Source: Clostridiales bacterium (GTDB taxonomy: Bacteria > Bacillota > Clostridia > Christensenellales > Pumilibacteraceae). Taken from it: a DNA stretch of 64,000 bases. A program made the position numbers and the translations under genes. How positions within the stretch are numbered: the first letter of the stretch is position 1; each line of letters opens with the position of its first letter. Under the pieces are notes generated by a model. That model had not been told where the DNA came from. It searched no databases and worked only from the letters and a program-made list of their open reading frames with translations. The stretch is from the NCBI GenBank assembly GCA_029055565.1, contig JAIDCZ010000005.1, positions 1 to 64,000 of the forward strand, read 5' to 3'. Positions 51,891 to 63,456 of the stretch are shown here, piece by piece.

Positions 51891-52099
51891 TCGCCCAACC
51901 TTCCTACGACAAATCTGCCCTCGCCTTGCAAATCGAAGGTTGGTTCTATTCCGTCGGTATGTATTTTTTCAAGCGCTTCAAAGCTGCGCAGCTGATTTTG
52001 GATATGCGCACGCATAGGCTCGATTTCCGCCGCCGACAGTCGCATGCCGACAGCCTTACCCAGCCGTTCTATATCCTTTTCGGTAACGAGTTTACCCAT
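51887..52099 (-). CDS. gatC: GatC-like protein, short
   Basis: 70 aa against the usual 90-100. It has VTEKDIERLGKAVGMRLSAAEIEPMRAHIQNQLRSFEALEKI and TDGIEPTFDL, matching the GatC core, but ends before the conserved LREDxV region that contacts GatA and GatB. ATG at 52099 with GGAG upstream. Transcribed with gatA from a strong promoter. Confidence 0.82.
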   Translation of the reverse strand: MGKLVTEKDIERLGKAVGMRLSAAEIEPMRAHIQNQLRSFEALEKIHTDGIEPTFDLQGEGRFVVGRLGE

Positions 52100-52127
52100 A
52101 GCGCACTCCGATTTTATTTCAATGATA

Positions 52128-52156
52128 ATTTTACAACATGTTGCGTTTTGTGTCAA
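52128..52156 (-). promoter_or_regulatory. gatC-gatA promoter
   Basis: Minus-strand -35 TTGACA (52151-52156), 17-base spacer, -10 TAAAAT (52128-52133). Confidence 0.8.
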
Positions 52157-52184
52157 TCGATTTGTTAAAATTAGCGGTTTTATC

Positions 52185-52213
52185 TTGACTTTGATTGCAC
52201 GGCGTTATATAAT
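52185..52213 (+). promoter_or_regulatory. Promoter of the pyruvate:ferredoxin oxidoreductase gene
   Basis: Plus-strand -35 TTGACT (52185-52190), 17-base spacer, perfect -10 TATAAT (52208-52213). Confidence 0.88.
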
Positions 52214-52217
52214 ATAA

Positions 52218-55823
<3,606 letters not shown>

Positions 55824-55829
55824 TTTTCC

Positions 55830-55873
55830 CATACTTTCTTGTGAATAAGAAAGTAGCAAAGAAAACTTTATAA
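55830..55873. repeat. Hairpin element with CAAAGAAAACTTT tail, copy 2
   Basis: ATACTTTCTT / AAGAAAGTAG stem and CAAAGAAAACTTT, placed just after the PFOR stop. Related to 43739-43776 after argG. Confidence 0.68.
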
Positions 55874-55882
55874 GTAAACAAC

Positions 55883-55912
55883 AAAACCCTCGCACTTATA
55901 TGCGAGGGTTTT
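55883..55912. terminator. Bidirectional terminator behind PFOR
   Basis: AAAACCCTCGCA / TGCGAGGGTTTT perfect stem, shared by the convergent DUF4097 gene. Confidence 0.9.
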
Positions 55913-55933
55913 GTGTTGTGATAATTTACTTAA

Positions 55934-56770
55934 TCAAACAAACTTGAGCTCTACGTCGTTATTTACGCCTTTAAGCTCGATAAGCTTATCGGTAGTACCC
56001 GTGCGGTTGGCGGGCATACCGCGTCCGCTCGCTCTTACTGTATACTCACTCTCTGTTCCGACAATCTCTATATCCGCGTCCAAATTTGTGGCGTCTATGG
56101 ACAGCTTGTCGAGCACCACACTTTCAAGCTCGCAATCGACGTTTGTACCGTCAATCACTGCCGAATCGAACTCACAGTTTTTTGCCGTTATATCGAGGTT
56201 GGTCGATTTGACAGTCATATCGGATGCCTTGCAACCGTTCAATTCGATATCGCAGTTTGTGGATTTAATATTCAGCTTGCCGAACTGCACACGCCTAAAA
56301 CGAATACTTGTATTGGTACTGTGCATAGAAAATTCGGTAAAGTCGATATCTTCAATAAAAATATCGCTGTTATGTCCATCTATTTCGAGTTTAGCGCCCG
56401 AAACAACGGTAAGCGTAAATTTATGCGAAGCCCTACTTATGTTAAACAAGCCGCTTGAAAACGGTCTGTATTGATACTTTTCCACAACGGACAGCACGCC
56501 GTCCTTTTCCTCTACAAACACTTCCGAATTGTCCGCTTCGTAGTAGTCGAGCGATACGCGATTGCCTTTTTTTACCGTCAACGGAAAGGATGAAAGACTG
56601 ACGCTTATGCTTTGAACCTCGTCCTCGCAAGCGTATGACCGCGCCGTGTATTCGGTATTATCAAGCCGAGAAAAATCCCAGCCTATAATCGACATACCTA
56701 TTATCCAAACGACAACGCCTATTATAAGAACCGCCGCGCCTACGGCAAGTATTTTACTTGTGCGTTTCAT
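55934..56770 (-). CDS. DUF4097 family beta-strand repeat protein
   Basis: 278 aa. One N-terminal membrane helix (KILAVGAAVLIIGVVVWIIG) followed by a right-handed beta-helix type region in which SxN/D-rich turns recur: IDGHNSDIFIEDID, HSTNTSIRFRRV, KSTNCDIELNGC, KSTNLDITAKNC, DATNLDADIEIV. Typical of DUF4097 proteins that pair with DUF1700 and PadR genes. Overlaps the DUF1700 gene by 4 bases. Probably faces outward; function unknown. Confidence 0.88.
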   Translation of the reverse strand: MKRTSKILAVGAAVLIIGVVVWIIGMSIIGWDFSRLDNTEYTARSYACEDEVQSISVSLSSFPLTVKKGNRVSLDYYEADNSEVFVEEKDGVLSVVEKYQYRPFSSGLFNISRASHKFTLTVVSGAKLEIDGHNSDIFIEDIDFTEFSMHSTNTSIRFRRVQFGKLNIKSTNCDIELNGCKASDMTVKSTNLDITAKNCEFDSAVIDGTNVDCELESVVLDKLSIDATNLDADIEIVGTESEYTVRASGRGMPANRTGTTDKLIELKGVNNDVELKFV

Positions 56771-57492
56771 ACCCTCTCCTCTTTGTTGACCTTGAAAATG
56801 CCGTTGTATACCGTTTTTGTAACTTTGCCGTATAGGCGTACTAATTTAACACAACCCACAACAACAATAACGCCCAAGCCGACAAGCGCTATGCCTATGC
56901 CGAGCTGTGCGAGTCCGGCGCCAAACCCGCCCGTAACCATCGGGCCGAACGATACGATAAACGTATATGCCCCGCCTATACCCATGCCTACGCCGGCAAC
57001 AGTAAACGCCGCAAGAACAATCCACGCCACCGCCGCGACGATGACAAAGGCAAAGCCGGTAACAAAGTTAAAAACAAGAAACAGAGCTACTTTAACGTTG
57101 CGTTTGTCTGCTGCGTCAAGCTTGTCAAACTCGTTTTGCTCGGTATTTTTTTGCTCAACCTTGTTGTTAGCGCTTTTATCGGCAATAGTATCGTCGTACT
57201 TATCGTTGCCGTGCCCGTCGAATATATCGCTATCTGTCGGCTTGTCTTCGGGCGGTTGCGGCACGAGAATATCTCCCTCTACCAGCAAAAGTTCACCGTC
57301 GTATTCCGACAAAATCTTATCGGCAACGTCCACGGGATTGCCAAATTCGCGGATAATTTCGCGTTCGCTTTTTCCGCGTTCGATATTGTCCTCGAACATC
57401 TCGTTATAATAGTCGAGCACCCGCGCTATCTCGTCGGCGGGCAAACGGTGTACGTTCTTTTTAAGTTCATGCTCCCATTCGTATTTGGTCAT
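56767..57492 (-). CDS. DUF1700 family membrane protein
   Basis: 241 aa. The cytoplasmic N-terminus MTKYEWEHELKKNVHRLPADEIARVLDYYNEMFEDN...REFGNPVDVADKILSEY is the DUF1700 domain. A charged linker (about 95-125) leads to four membrane helices with Gly-rich faces (AGVGMGIGGAYTF; GGFGAGLAQLGIGIALVGLGVIVVVG). Second gene of the PadR-DUF1700-DUF4097 unit, which is widespread in Firmicutes; no biochemical role assigned. Confidence 0.9.
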   Translation of the reverse strand: MTKYEWEHELKKNVHRLPADEIARVLDYYNEMFEDNIERGKSEREIIREFGNPVDVADKILSEYDGELLLVEGDILVPQPPEDKPTDSDIFDGHGNDKYDDTIADKSANNKVEQKNTEQNEFDKLDAADKRNVKVALFLVFNFVTGFAFVIVAAVAWIVLAAFTVAGVGMGIGGAYTFIVSFGPMVTGGFGAGLAQLGIGIALVGLGVIVVVGCVKLVRLYGKVTKTVYNGIFKVNKEERV

Positions 57493-57493
57493 G

Positions 57494-57805
57494 TCAGCGC
57501 CCTTCCCTATAAATAAATTCGTATATTCTTTTCAGCTCGTCAAGGTCGTCAAGCGAGTTCTTTATCCTATCCTTGCCCGCCCGAGTAATCATGTAATACT
57601 TTCTCAGCCTGCCGTTGTATTCCTTGCTACGCGTGGTTAAACACCCCGTGGCTTCCAACCGCTTGAGTATCGGATACAGCGTGCTCTCGCTTATCTCTAT
57701 ATACGGCGAGATATCGCTAATTATCTTGTACCCGTAACTCTCCTCTTTGTTGAGCGACGCCAGCACGCATAGCTCGAGCAAGCCCTTTTTCAGTTGAACA
57801 TCCAC
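57494..57805 (-). CDS. PadR family transcriptional regulator
   Basis: 103 aa. Classic short PadR: VQLKKGLLELCVLASLNKEESYGYKIISDI, ISESTLYPILKRLEATGCL, and wing NGRLRKYYMITRAGKDR. The GTG at 57805 is chosen since AAGGAGGG lies 6 bases ahead; upstream in-frame starts would overlap the promoter. First gene of the operon; one base separates it from the DUF1700 gene. Probably represses its own operon. Confidence 0.93.
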   Translation of the reverse strand: MDVQLKKGLLELCVLASLNKEESYGYKIISDISPYIEISESTLYPILKRLEATGCLTTRSKEYNGRLRKYYMITRAGKDRIKNSLDDLDELKRIYEFIYREGR

Positions 57806-57881
57806 CGCGCCCTCCTTCCATAAAGTAATCGGTATTTCGGCGCCCATAGCACAACGAACGCCAATCCATACTGTCCATAAC

Positions 57882-57910
57882 ATAATACCACGCATTACAT
57901 AGTATGTCAA
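57882..57910 (-). promoter_or_regulatory. Promoter of the PadR-DUF1700-DUF4097 operon
   Basis: Minus-strand -35 TTGACA (57905-57910), 17-base spacer, -10 TATTAT (57882-57887). Confidence 0.82.
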
Positions 57911-58002
57911 TAGAAAAATCTTTATTTTGAGATTTCTAATATAATTCTAATCTTTTTAATCTTTTTCTAAGAAAATAATGAATACACGCATAAGCAAACA
58001 AC

Positions 58003-58035
58003 AAAACCCCCGAGCGTATACAGTTCGGGGGTTTT
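58003..58035. terminator. Terminator behind the 115-aa protein gene
   Basis: AAAACCCCCGA / TCGGGGGTTTT stem. Flanking AACAACAAAACC and TTTTGTGTTGT resemble those around 55883-55912. Confidence 0.85.
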
Positions 58036-58049
58036 GTGTTGTAAATACA

Positions 58050-58397
58050 TTATTTCTTTTTTACAGCATATATAACAAAACAAACAAACGCCAATGTTCC
58101 CATTGAAACAGCGCTAATGCAAAATGACAAAGCATAACCGTTAACTGTTATCGCTCCGCTCGGCGTTCCCCCACAGCGCAAGCAAGCAGTGTAGCCGTTT
58201 CGCTTGGCTTGATACTGTCCCATAGGTACTGCGCTCGACCATAAATATCCGCAATCGGCGCTATGATATTTTATCCCACTACTCGTAACGTATACCAACG
58301 GTTCCTCATGTCTAAACGCAGTATTAACACCAAAAGTCAAAGCAACCATTACGGCAATGCATAGAATTATTCCGCTTACAATTTTTAAATAATGCAC
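58050..58397 (-). CDS. Small membrane protein with H-x4-C...C-x2-C putative metal site
   Basis: 115 aa. Membrane helices at about 5-25 and 90-112. The loop between them contains YHSADCGYLWSS...KRNGYTACLRCGG, a His-Cys...Cys-x2-Cys arrangement seen in small metal-binding modules attached to nucleases and secreted proteins. Start GTG at 58397 has GAGG at a rather long 12 bases. Own promoter. Function unknown. Confidence 0.72.
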   Translation of the reverse strand: MHYLKIVSGIILCIAVMVALTFGVNTAFRHEEPLVYVTSSGIKYHSADCGYLWSSAVPMGQYQAKRNGYTACLRCGGTPSGAITVNGYALSFCISAVSMGTLAFVCFVIYAVKKK

Positions 58398-58433
58398 TTT
58401 ATAAATAAACCTCGTATAATTGTTATGAGTAGT

Positions 58434-58462
58434 ATTTTATGCTCTTTAGTAGCATTTGTCAA
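58434..58462 (-). promoter_or_regulatory. Promoter of the 115-aa membrane protein gene
   Basis: Minus-strand -35 TTGACA (58457-58462), 17-base spacer, -10 TAAAAT (58434-58439). Confidence 0.78.
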
Positions 58463-58519
58463 TATAAATGCATATTTTATATTATTCTTTATTAAGATAA
58501 ACGCTATTGGAGTTGCAAA

Positions 58520-58669
58520 ATGAAACCACTAAAAGAAAAAATCAGTATAACGATAGATTCAGATTTACTGGAAGAATTAAAAATCGAAGCGGAGCGCGAT
58601 GAACGGTCACTTTCGCAGTTTATCAATTTGGTTTTAAGAAAGTATATTAAAGAATTAAACGAAGACTAA
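58520..58669 (+). CDS. Ribbon-helix-helix (CopG/Arc-type) protein, 49 aa
   Basis: Translation shows KEKISITIDSDLLEELKIEA, the beta strand and first helix of the RHH fold, followed by ERDERSLSQFINLVLRKYI, the second helix. GGAG lies 7 bases before the ATG and a terminator follows. No toxin gene is adjacent, so it is more likely a small solitary DNA-binding protein than an antitoxin. A-rich codons and lower GC than neighbours hint at a different origin. Confidence 0.82.
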   Translation: MKPLKEKISITIDSDLLEELKIEAERDERSLSQFINLVLRKYIKELNED

Positions 58670-58691
58670 CGTTTGCAAATACTATTATATA

Positions 58692-58722
58692 AAAACGAGC
58701 GCACAACATATACGCTCGTTTT
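58692..58722. terminator. Terminator between the RHH and zinc-ribbon genes
   Basis: AAAACGAGCG / CGCTCGTTTT stem; T-rich on the plus strand. Confidence 0.85.
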
Positions 58723-58725
58723 GTT

Positions 58726-59256
58726 TTATTTTCTATTGTTATTATCATTGCGCTTGAACGCATTTTTAATTTTATCGGACGTTTTACGTTCGCCGGAGGT
58801 TTTGTCCGCTTTTTTGGGTTCGTCCTTTTTGGGCGATTTTTGCTTTTTTTCGCCGTCCGGCCCGATAATTTCTATATCGTCTATTACGACAACCGGACCT
58901 TGCTTTTTGCGCTTTTTGGGTTGCGGCTCCTCGCGCCGCGATCTTTGCGGCGGCGACATATCAAAGCCGAACAGTCCGCCGAGCAAGTCGCCTATCGGGT
59001 CGCCGAAAAGACTGTCTATAATCGACACGAACGGATCGTCAAACGCACTGCCGAAGCCGGTGCCAAATCCGTCGTCGTAGCCGTAAGGATGCGTGAGGTA
59101 CACGTTGCACGGATCGATGTCGATTACGTTACGGTCGTCTTGCTCCTTTTTAGGCTCGTCCTTTTCCACGACCACCGACAGATTTTTAACCTCGTAGCCG
59201 CACCTAAGACATTTATTCTTATTTCCCATGTCATAGCCGCATTGCGGACAAATCAT
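58726..59256 (-). CDS. Zinc-ribbon protein with basic tail
   Basis: 176 aa. Residues 1-20 form a zinc ribbon (ICPQCGYDMGNKNKCLRCGY: two CxxC knuckles). The middle is Gly/Asp/Phe-rich (YGYDDGFGTGFGSAFDDPF) and the C-terminal 70 residues are Lys/Arg/Asp/Glu-rich and probably disordered. No membrane helix. Ribosome binding site AGAGG, own promoter. Family not recognised beyond the ribbon. Confidence 0.8.
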   Translation of the reverse strand: MICPQCGYDMGNKNKCLRCGYEVKNLSVVVEKDEPKKEQDDRNVIDIDPCNVYLTHPYGYDDGFGTGFGSAFDDPFVSIIDSLFGDPIGDLLGGLFGFDMSPPQRSRREEPQPKKRKKQGPVVVIDDIEIIGPDGEKKQKSPKKDEPKKADKTSGERKTSDKIKNAFKRNDNNNRK

Positions 59257-59287
59257 AGTTGCGCCTCTTATTCCTTCTTTCCATAAT

Positions 59288-59317
59288 ATTATAATACCGA
59301 CGTTACGGTTTTGTCAA
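59288..59317 (-). promoter_or_regulatory. Promoter of the zinc-ribbon gene
   Basis: Minus-strand -35 TTGACA (59312-59317), 18-base spacer, -10 TATAAT (59288-59293). Confidence 0.82.
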
Positions 59318-59334
59318 CTTTTTACAATAACAAA

Positions 59335-59361
59335 AAACGGCGGGTATACGACCCACCGTTT
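59335..59361 (-). terminator. Terminator behind cotH
   Basis: AAACGGCGGGT / ACCCACCGTTTA stem with ATACG loop; the minus-strand side ends in TTTTTTG. Confidence 0.8.
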
Positions 59362-59374
59362 ATTATCATTCGCG

Positions 59375-61186
59375 TTAGCTGCGGTAATTGTCTATATTGT
59401 TGCGCAATACCTCGAGCTTGGCGTTGATATAATCGGCATAGCTCATGTTTAAATAGTTTTCGTCAAAGCCTTGGTTGTTGGCAAAGTTGCCGTCGCCGGC
59501 CTTAATGTCGGTTTTGGTATAGCCGCCGTAACGCGCCTTGTACTTATCCTTAAGCGCGTTGAACGTTTCCGGCTTGAGCATATTCGACTGCGCCATTTCC
59601 AACAGATTGGAGCGGTACTTCATAAGCACCGAACCCTCGTCGCACGGTGCGCCCTTGACGATAAGCTTTGTATACAACGGATTGCGCAAGCCGCCGTCCA
59701 AAGTGGTTTGGCGCGTAAACGGCTGTATATCCGTCATAGCGTTGTAATTATCCCACTGCTTGGAGCCCAAGCATCTGTCATAGTCGAAAGGAATGATTAT
59801 CGCTTTGTTATCCGACTTGCGGAAGTACAAATAGTAGTTGTTGGCATGGTTGCGAATGCAGTCGGGATTGCCGAGGATATAGTTGATTGCCTCGAACTTA
59901 GCAAAGAGGTCTACGTCTATATATTCGGCCATGTGCGCCGCGTCAACTTGCTCTATAGACCGAATAAAGTTGATTATGGACGAAAAGTCGCGCTGGCCGG
60001 TAGTTTTATCTTTCTTTTTGTTGGTCTTTTTTTCGTAAGCATAAATCTCGTTGTTAAGCTCGTCGTTTACGCCTACCCTACCTTCCAAGTTGTCGTTGGT
60101 CAAGTCCGCACCGTTTCCGCCACGGTTGCCCCAAGTGCATTTATACAGATCGCCGGCCTTGTCGCCCTCCTCGATATGCCGAAGCACGAATTCCTCGTCC
60201 ACCGGCTCGTGGATGCGGTACACGCCGAGGTTGATCATATCGGTATTCTTGTTGAGCGCGGACACGCTGCCAAGTGTGATATTGGGCGCGTAAATTCCGT
60301 TTTCGCGAAACAGCTTCATTGCGTACAATTCGCGGATATACGTTTCGTCCAGCGTGGAGTTGTACTTAATATCTATCTTGGTCATACCGCCGAGCGTACG
60401 CGCCTTGCGGAAGTCGCGCTCGGTCTTTTTGTCAGTCCAGTCGGTAAGTTCGTTTTCGGTATATCCGTCCTCGAGGTCGTCGAACGTTTCCTTAAACGAC
60501 AGCTTCATATGGATAGGATTGTAAAATCCCTCGTCGCCGTAAAACTTGTGGCGAGAGGTGTTGCCCTTCATGCGCACGCCCACGTCCTCGTAGTAGTAGT
60601 TGAGCATGCCTTTACCGCCGTCTATGCCGATAACCACGTTGTCGGCTTGGCGGTATATGGGCGACTTCCAGCCCTCTCTGTAATCGTTGTCCAGCTTTTT
60701 CCACTCGGCGTCCGACATGTTAATGGAAATAGCCACGGTGGAGCTCTCGTTGAACAGCGCGGTGTAAACGACGTCCTCGCCGCCGTACTCGTAATGCGCG
60801 GTGAACGTCTGCGCGCTTTCGTACGTAGCGGTCGGGTCGTACTTGACAGTGCCGTTGTACCAGCCGGTAAAGGCGTAACCGTCGCGCCAAGCCAGCTCGT
60901 CAAACTCGACCTTGCCGTCGCCGTTCGGCTTGCGCACTATAGTCTTTTGCCCGCTGGCAAACGCGCCGCCGGCCGTATCGAATGTAACCGCCACTTCCCC
61001 AGGTTTGACCGGATCGCTCGGTATCTCCTCGGGCTCTATCGGAACGATAGGTACCGGCGGCTTTTTGTTGCCGTCATCCTCGCCCTTGTTGCCGTCGCCG
61101 CCGTTGCCGCCGGCCGGAGTAAACGCGCACGCGGAAAGAGATAAACCCATCACCGCTATTCCCAATACTGCAAGAAACTTTTTCAT
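59375..61186 (-). CDS. cotH: CotH kinase family lipoprotein
   Basis: 603 aa. Lipobox LSAC at C20; a Gly/Pro-rich spacer; one Listeria-Bacteroides-type repeat (about 67-130, YAFTGWYNGTVKYDPTATYE); then the CotH domain with RMKGNTSRHKFYGDEG, AMKLFRENGIYAPN, CIRNHANNYYLYFRKSDNK and IIPFDYDRCLG, which contain the residues that bind ATP and metal in CotH kinases. In Bacillus CotH phosphorylates coat proteins; here the lipoprotein form suggests a role at the membrane. No ribosome binding site and a -10 box only 9 bases before the ATG point to a leaderless mRNA. Confidence 0.92.
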   Translation of the reverse strand: MKKFLAVLGIAVMGLSLSACAFTPAGGNGGDGNKGEDDGNKKPPVPIVPIEPEEIPSDPVKPGEVAVTFDTAGGAFASGQKTIVRKPNGDGKVEFDELAWRDGYAFTGWYNGTVKYDPTATYESAQTFTAHYEYGGEDVVYTALFNESSTVAISINMSDAEWKKLDNDYREGWKSPIYRQADNVVIGIDGGKGMLNYYYEDVGVRMKGNTSRHKFYGDEGFYNPIHMKLSFKETFDDLEDGYTENELTDWTDKKTERDFRKARTLGGMTKIDIKYNSTLDETYIRELYAMKLFRENGIYAPNITLGSVSALNKNTDMINLGVYRIHEPVDEEFVLRHIEEGDKAGDLYKCTWGNRGGNGADLTNDNLEGRVGVNDELNNEIYAYEKKTNKKKDKTTGQRDFSSIINFIRSIEQVDAAHMAEYIDVDLFAKFEAINYILGNPDCIRNHANNYYLYFRKSDNKAIIIPFDYDRCLGSKQWDNYNAMTDIQPFTRQTTLDGGLRNPLYTKLIVKGAPCDEGSVLMKYRSNLLEMAQSNMLKPETFNALKDKYKARYGGYTKTDIKAGDGNFANNQGFDENYLNMSYADYINAKLEVLRNNIDNYRS

Positions 61187-61195
61187 AGTAATAAT

Positions 61196-61224
61196 AGTTT
61201 ATCACACCCCAACGCATAAATCAA
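61196..61224 (-). promoter_or_regulatory. cotH promoter (near-leaderless)
   Basis: Minus-strand -35 TTGATT (61219-61224), 17-base spacer, -10 TAAACT (61196-61201). Transcription should start about 3 bases before the ATG. Confidence 0.72.
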
Positions 61225-61263
61225 CTTAAAAAAATGAATTTGCGAATATTTTTTTATTATCTA

Positions 61264-61292
61264 TCGACATATAGCCGAATTTATGTTATACT
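61264..61292 (+). promoter_or_regulatory. Promoter of the 92-aa membrane protein gene (leaderless)
   Basis: Plus-strand -35 TCGACA (61264-61269), 17-base spacer, -10 TATACT (61287-61292), followed after only 6 bases by the ATG at 61299. Confidence 0.72.
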
Positions 61293-61298
61293 AACCGT

Positions 61299-61577
61299 AT
61301 GAAAAAGATTATCCCGATAATAACGTTATGCCTTGCAATAGCCGTGGCGGCGCTGAACGCCATAGCGCTGATATGCGCGTGCGTAGCGCTGTACGCGCCG
61401 CAAGTAAAGCTGATATCAATCCCCACCGCCATAGCCGGCTTGGTTGCAATTTGCTTCCTCGCACCGTTTGCATTTCTGTTCAAAAAGGATATACTGTGCA
61501 AAATTGCGCTGTATATAGACTTGGTTTCGCTTGCTGTAGCGATAACTGCGGTTGCAATAGCATTTTCCGCACTATAA
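61299..61577 (+). CDS. Small hydrophobic membrane protein, 92 aa
   Basis: Three membrane helices: IITLCLAIAVAALNAIALIC, ISIPTAIAGLVAICFLAPFA and IALYIDLVSLAVAITAVAIA, with few charged residues. No family recognised. No Shine-Dalgarno; a promoter places the start of transcription at or next to the ATG. Divergent from cotH and followed by a terminator shared with the GAPDH gene. Confidence 0.7.
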   Translation: MKKIIPIITLCLAIAVAALNAIALICACVALYAPQVKLISIPTAIAGLVAICFLAPFAFLFKKDILCKIALYIDLVSLAVAITAVAIAFSAL

Positions 61578-61601
61578 CAAACTCATATTTACACACAAAA
61601 A

Positions 61602-61630
61602 AACTCCTCTTTTCGAGGAGTCTTTTTTGT
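61602..61630. terminator. Bidirectional terminator between the small membrane protein and gap
   Basis: AACTCCTC / GAGGAGTC stem with TTTT loop and a TTTTTT tract on the plus strand. Confidence 0.88.
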
Positions 61631-61647
61631 TTTGAAATTAGTTAAGA

Positions 61648-62685
61648 TTAAAGCTCTGCAAAGTATTTGATGGTGCGAACCATCTGGCTGGTGTACGAGT
61701 TTTCGTTGTCGTACCACGCAACGACTTGGACCTGGTAAAGGTCGTCGCCAACCTTGCTGACCATGGTCTGGGTTGCGTCGAACAACGAGCCGTAGCGCAT
61801 GCCGATAACGTCGGACGAAACGATGGGATCCTCGTTGTAGCCGTAGGACTCGGAAGCAACGGCCTTCATGGCGGCGTTGATGCCTTCCTTAGTCACGTCC
61901 TTGCCCTTTACGACGGCGGTAAGGATGGTGGTGGAGCCGGTAGGAACGGGCACGCGCTGTGCCGAACCTATAAGCTTGCCGTTAAGCTCGGGAATAACCA
62001 AGCCGATAGCCTTTGCCGCGCCCGTCGAGTTGGGAACGATGTTGGCGGCGCCGGCACGTGCACGACGCATATCGCCCTTGCGGTGCGGGCCGTCGAGAAT
62101 CATTTGGTCGCCGGTGTAGGCGTGAATGGTGCTCATAATACCGGACTGGATAGGCGCGTAATCGTTAAGCGCTTTAGCCATAGGCGCAAGGCAGTTTGTG
62201 GTGCAGCTTGCGGCGGAAATAATTTGGTCGCCCTTGGTAAGGGTCTTTTCGTTTACGCTGTAAACTACGGTTTTAAGGTCGTTGCCCGCAGGTGCGGAAA
62301 TAACGACTTTTTTGGCGCCGGCGTTGATGTGCGCCATGGACTTTTCCTTCGAGCAGTAGAAGCCGGTGCACTCAAGCACTACGTCTACGCCAAGCTTGCC
62401 CCAAGGCAAATCCTTTGCGTCTTTTTCGGCATAAATCTTTAAGGTTTTGCCGTCTACCGTAATGGTGTTGGCCTCGTCGTCGGCGGTAACGGTGTGCAAG
62501 TTTTCGCCGATAGTGCCGCAGTAACCCTTTTGCGCGGTGTCGTACTTCAAAAGATTAGCCAACATCGAGGGCTTGGTAAGGTCATTGATTGCCACAATTT
62601 CGTAGCCCTTTGCACCGAACATTTGACGGAACGCAAGACGTCCGATACGTCCGAAACCATTGATTGCAACTTTTACGTTTGCCAT
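61648..62685 (-). CDS. gap: Glyceraldehyde-3-phosphate dehydrogenase
   Basis: 345 aa, type I. NAD-binding [14 protein letters not shown]; catalytic C161 ([12 protein letters not shown]) and H188 ([10 protein letters not shown]); [34 protein letters not shown] and [13 protein letters not shown] ribosome binding site and a strong promoter. Central glycolysis. It is monocistronic here, with no pgk or tpi beside it. Confidence 0.98.
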   Translation of the reverse strand: MANVKVAINGFGRIGRLAFRQMFGAKGYEIVAINDLTKPSMLANLLKYDTAQKGYCGTIGENLHTVTADDEANTITVDGKTLKIYAEKDAKDLPWGKLGVDVVLECTGFYCSKEKSMAHINAGAKKVVISAPAGNDLKTVVYSVNEKTLTKGDQIISAASCTTNCLAPMAKALNDYAPIQSGIMSTIHAYTGDQMILDGPHRKGDMRRARAGAANIVPNSTGAAKAIGLVIPELNGKLIGSAQRVPVPTGSTTILTAVVKGKDVTKEGINAAMKAVASESYGYNEDPIVSSDVIGMRYGSLFDATQTMVSKVGDDLYQVQVVAWYDNENSYTSQMVRTIKYFAEL

Positions 62686-62750
62686 AAAAAACCTCCAAAA
62701 CTTTTATATGGATATTTAATTTAAGCAATATGCTTTTGCTTATCGTAGAT

Positions 62751-62779
62751 ATTATACCGCTTTCCTCTCCTTTCGTCAA
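62751..62779 (-). promoter_or_regulatory. gap promoter
   Basis: Minus-strand -35 TTGACG (62774-62779), 17-base spacer, perfect -10 TATAAT (62751-62756). Confidence 0.85.
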
Positions 62780-62787
62780 GCGGATTG

Positions 62788-62950
62788 ATATAATTCAGAA
62801 TGCAGAATTAAGAATTAAGAATGAATGAAACGGTTTTATTTAAGCGATTAAAGCCCATTGCAGTAAATCGTATTTGCTTGCTACCGTTACGTTCAAATCA
62901 GAAAAGTCGGGCGTTGCGCCCGACAATTCTGCATTCTATATTCTTAATTG
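62788..62950. repeat. Composite repeat with heptamer-like arms and a GC hairpin
   Basis: Left arm ATTCAGAATGCAGAATTAAG and right arm ATTCTGCATTC/ATTCTTAATT are inverted; inside is GTCGGGCGTTGCGCCCGAC. The right end supplies the TAA stop of the next gene (AGCAATTAAG on the minus strand). Confidence 0.68.
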
Positions 62951-63438
62951 CTTTCCAACAACAGCTTGCCTTGTCGCTCCGCCATATACGTCTTAAGCTC
63001 CGAAAACGCTTGGCCGGACGTGATTGCGTCCTTAACGATAAACACCGTATCCTTGCCGGTATACGCAACGAGATAGGTCTTTCTGTCCTTTATTTTGGTT
63101 ATATCGGCAAACATCGCAACGCTGTCGCCGTTTACCGTCACGCCGTTTTTGTCTATTACTACCTCCAGCTCGTTGTCGTCAGTGCCGACCACGCTGGATA
63201 TAAGGTTTTTGGGCGCAATCATCATAAGCAATGCGACGGCGGCAAGCAATCCCGAAAACACGAGGATAATTATACCGATAACGAGTATGGTCGTCTGCGG
63301 GTTAAGCACTACCGCAACTATGCCGACCGCCAATCCGATTACCGCAACGGCGAAGTACAGCACGAAGTAAAACAGCGCCAGCTTTTTGTTTTCGGCTTTA
63401 ATATCGCCCGCGGTTATCGCGTATTTTAATTCAAACAT
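62944..63438 (-). CDS. YcxB-like membrane protein
   Basis: 164 aa. A short N-terminus (FELKYAITAGDI) precedes two membrane helices (LFYFVLYFAVAVIGLAVGIV; TILVIGIIILVFSGLLAAVA) and a soluble C-terminal region with VVIDKNGVTVNGDSVAMFADITKI...YTGKDTVFIVKDAI, resembling the YcxB-like domain. ATG at 63438 with GGAG at about 9 bases; a GTG at 63453 is possible. Function unknown. Its stop codon is part of a repeat tract. Confidence 0.72.
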   Translation of the reverse strand: MFELKYAITAGDIKAENKKLALFYFVLYFAVAVIGLAVGIVAVVLNPQTTILVIGIIILVFSGLLAAVALLMMIAPKNLISSVVGTDDNELEVVIDKNGVTVNGDSVAMFADITKIKDRKTYLVAYTGKDTVFIVKDAITSGQAFSELKTYMAERQGKLLLESN

Positions 63439-63456
63439 TTCTTGACACTCCACTTT

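Noticed and set aside
59471-61144. Open frame of 557 codons antisense to cotH
   Set aside because: Shadow of the CotH reading frame, without family features.
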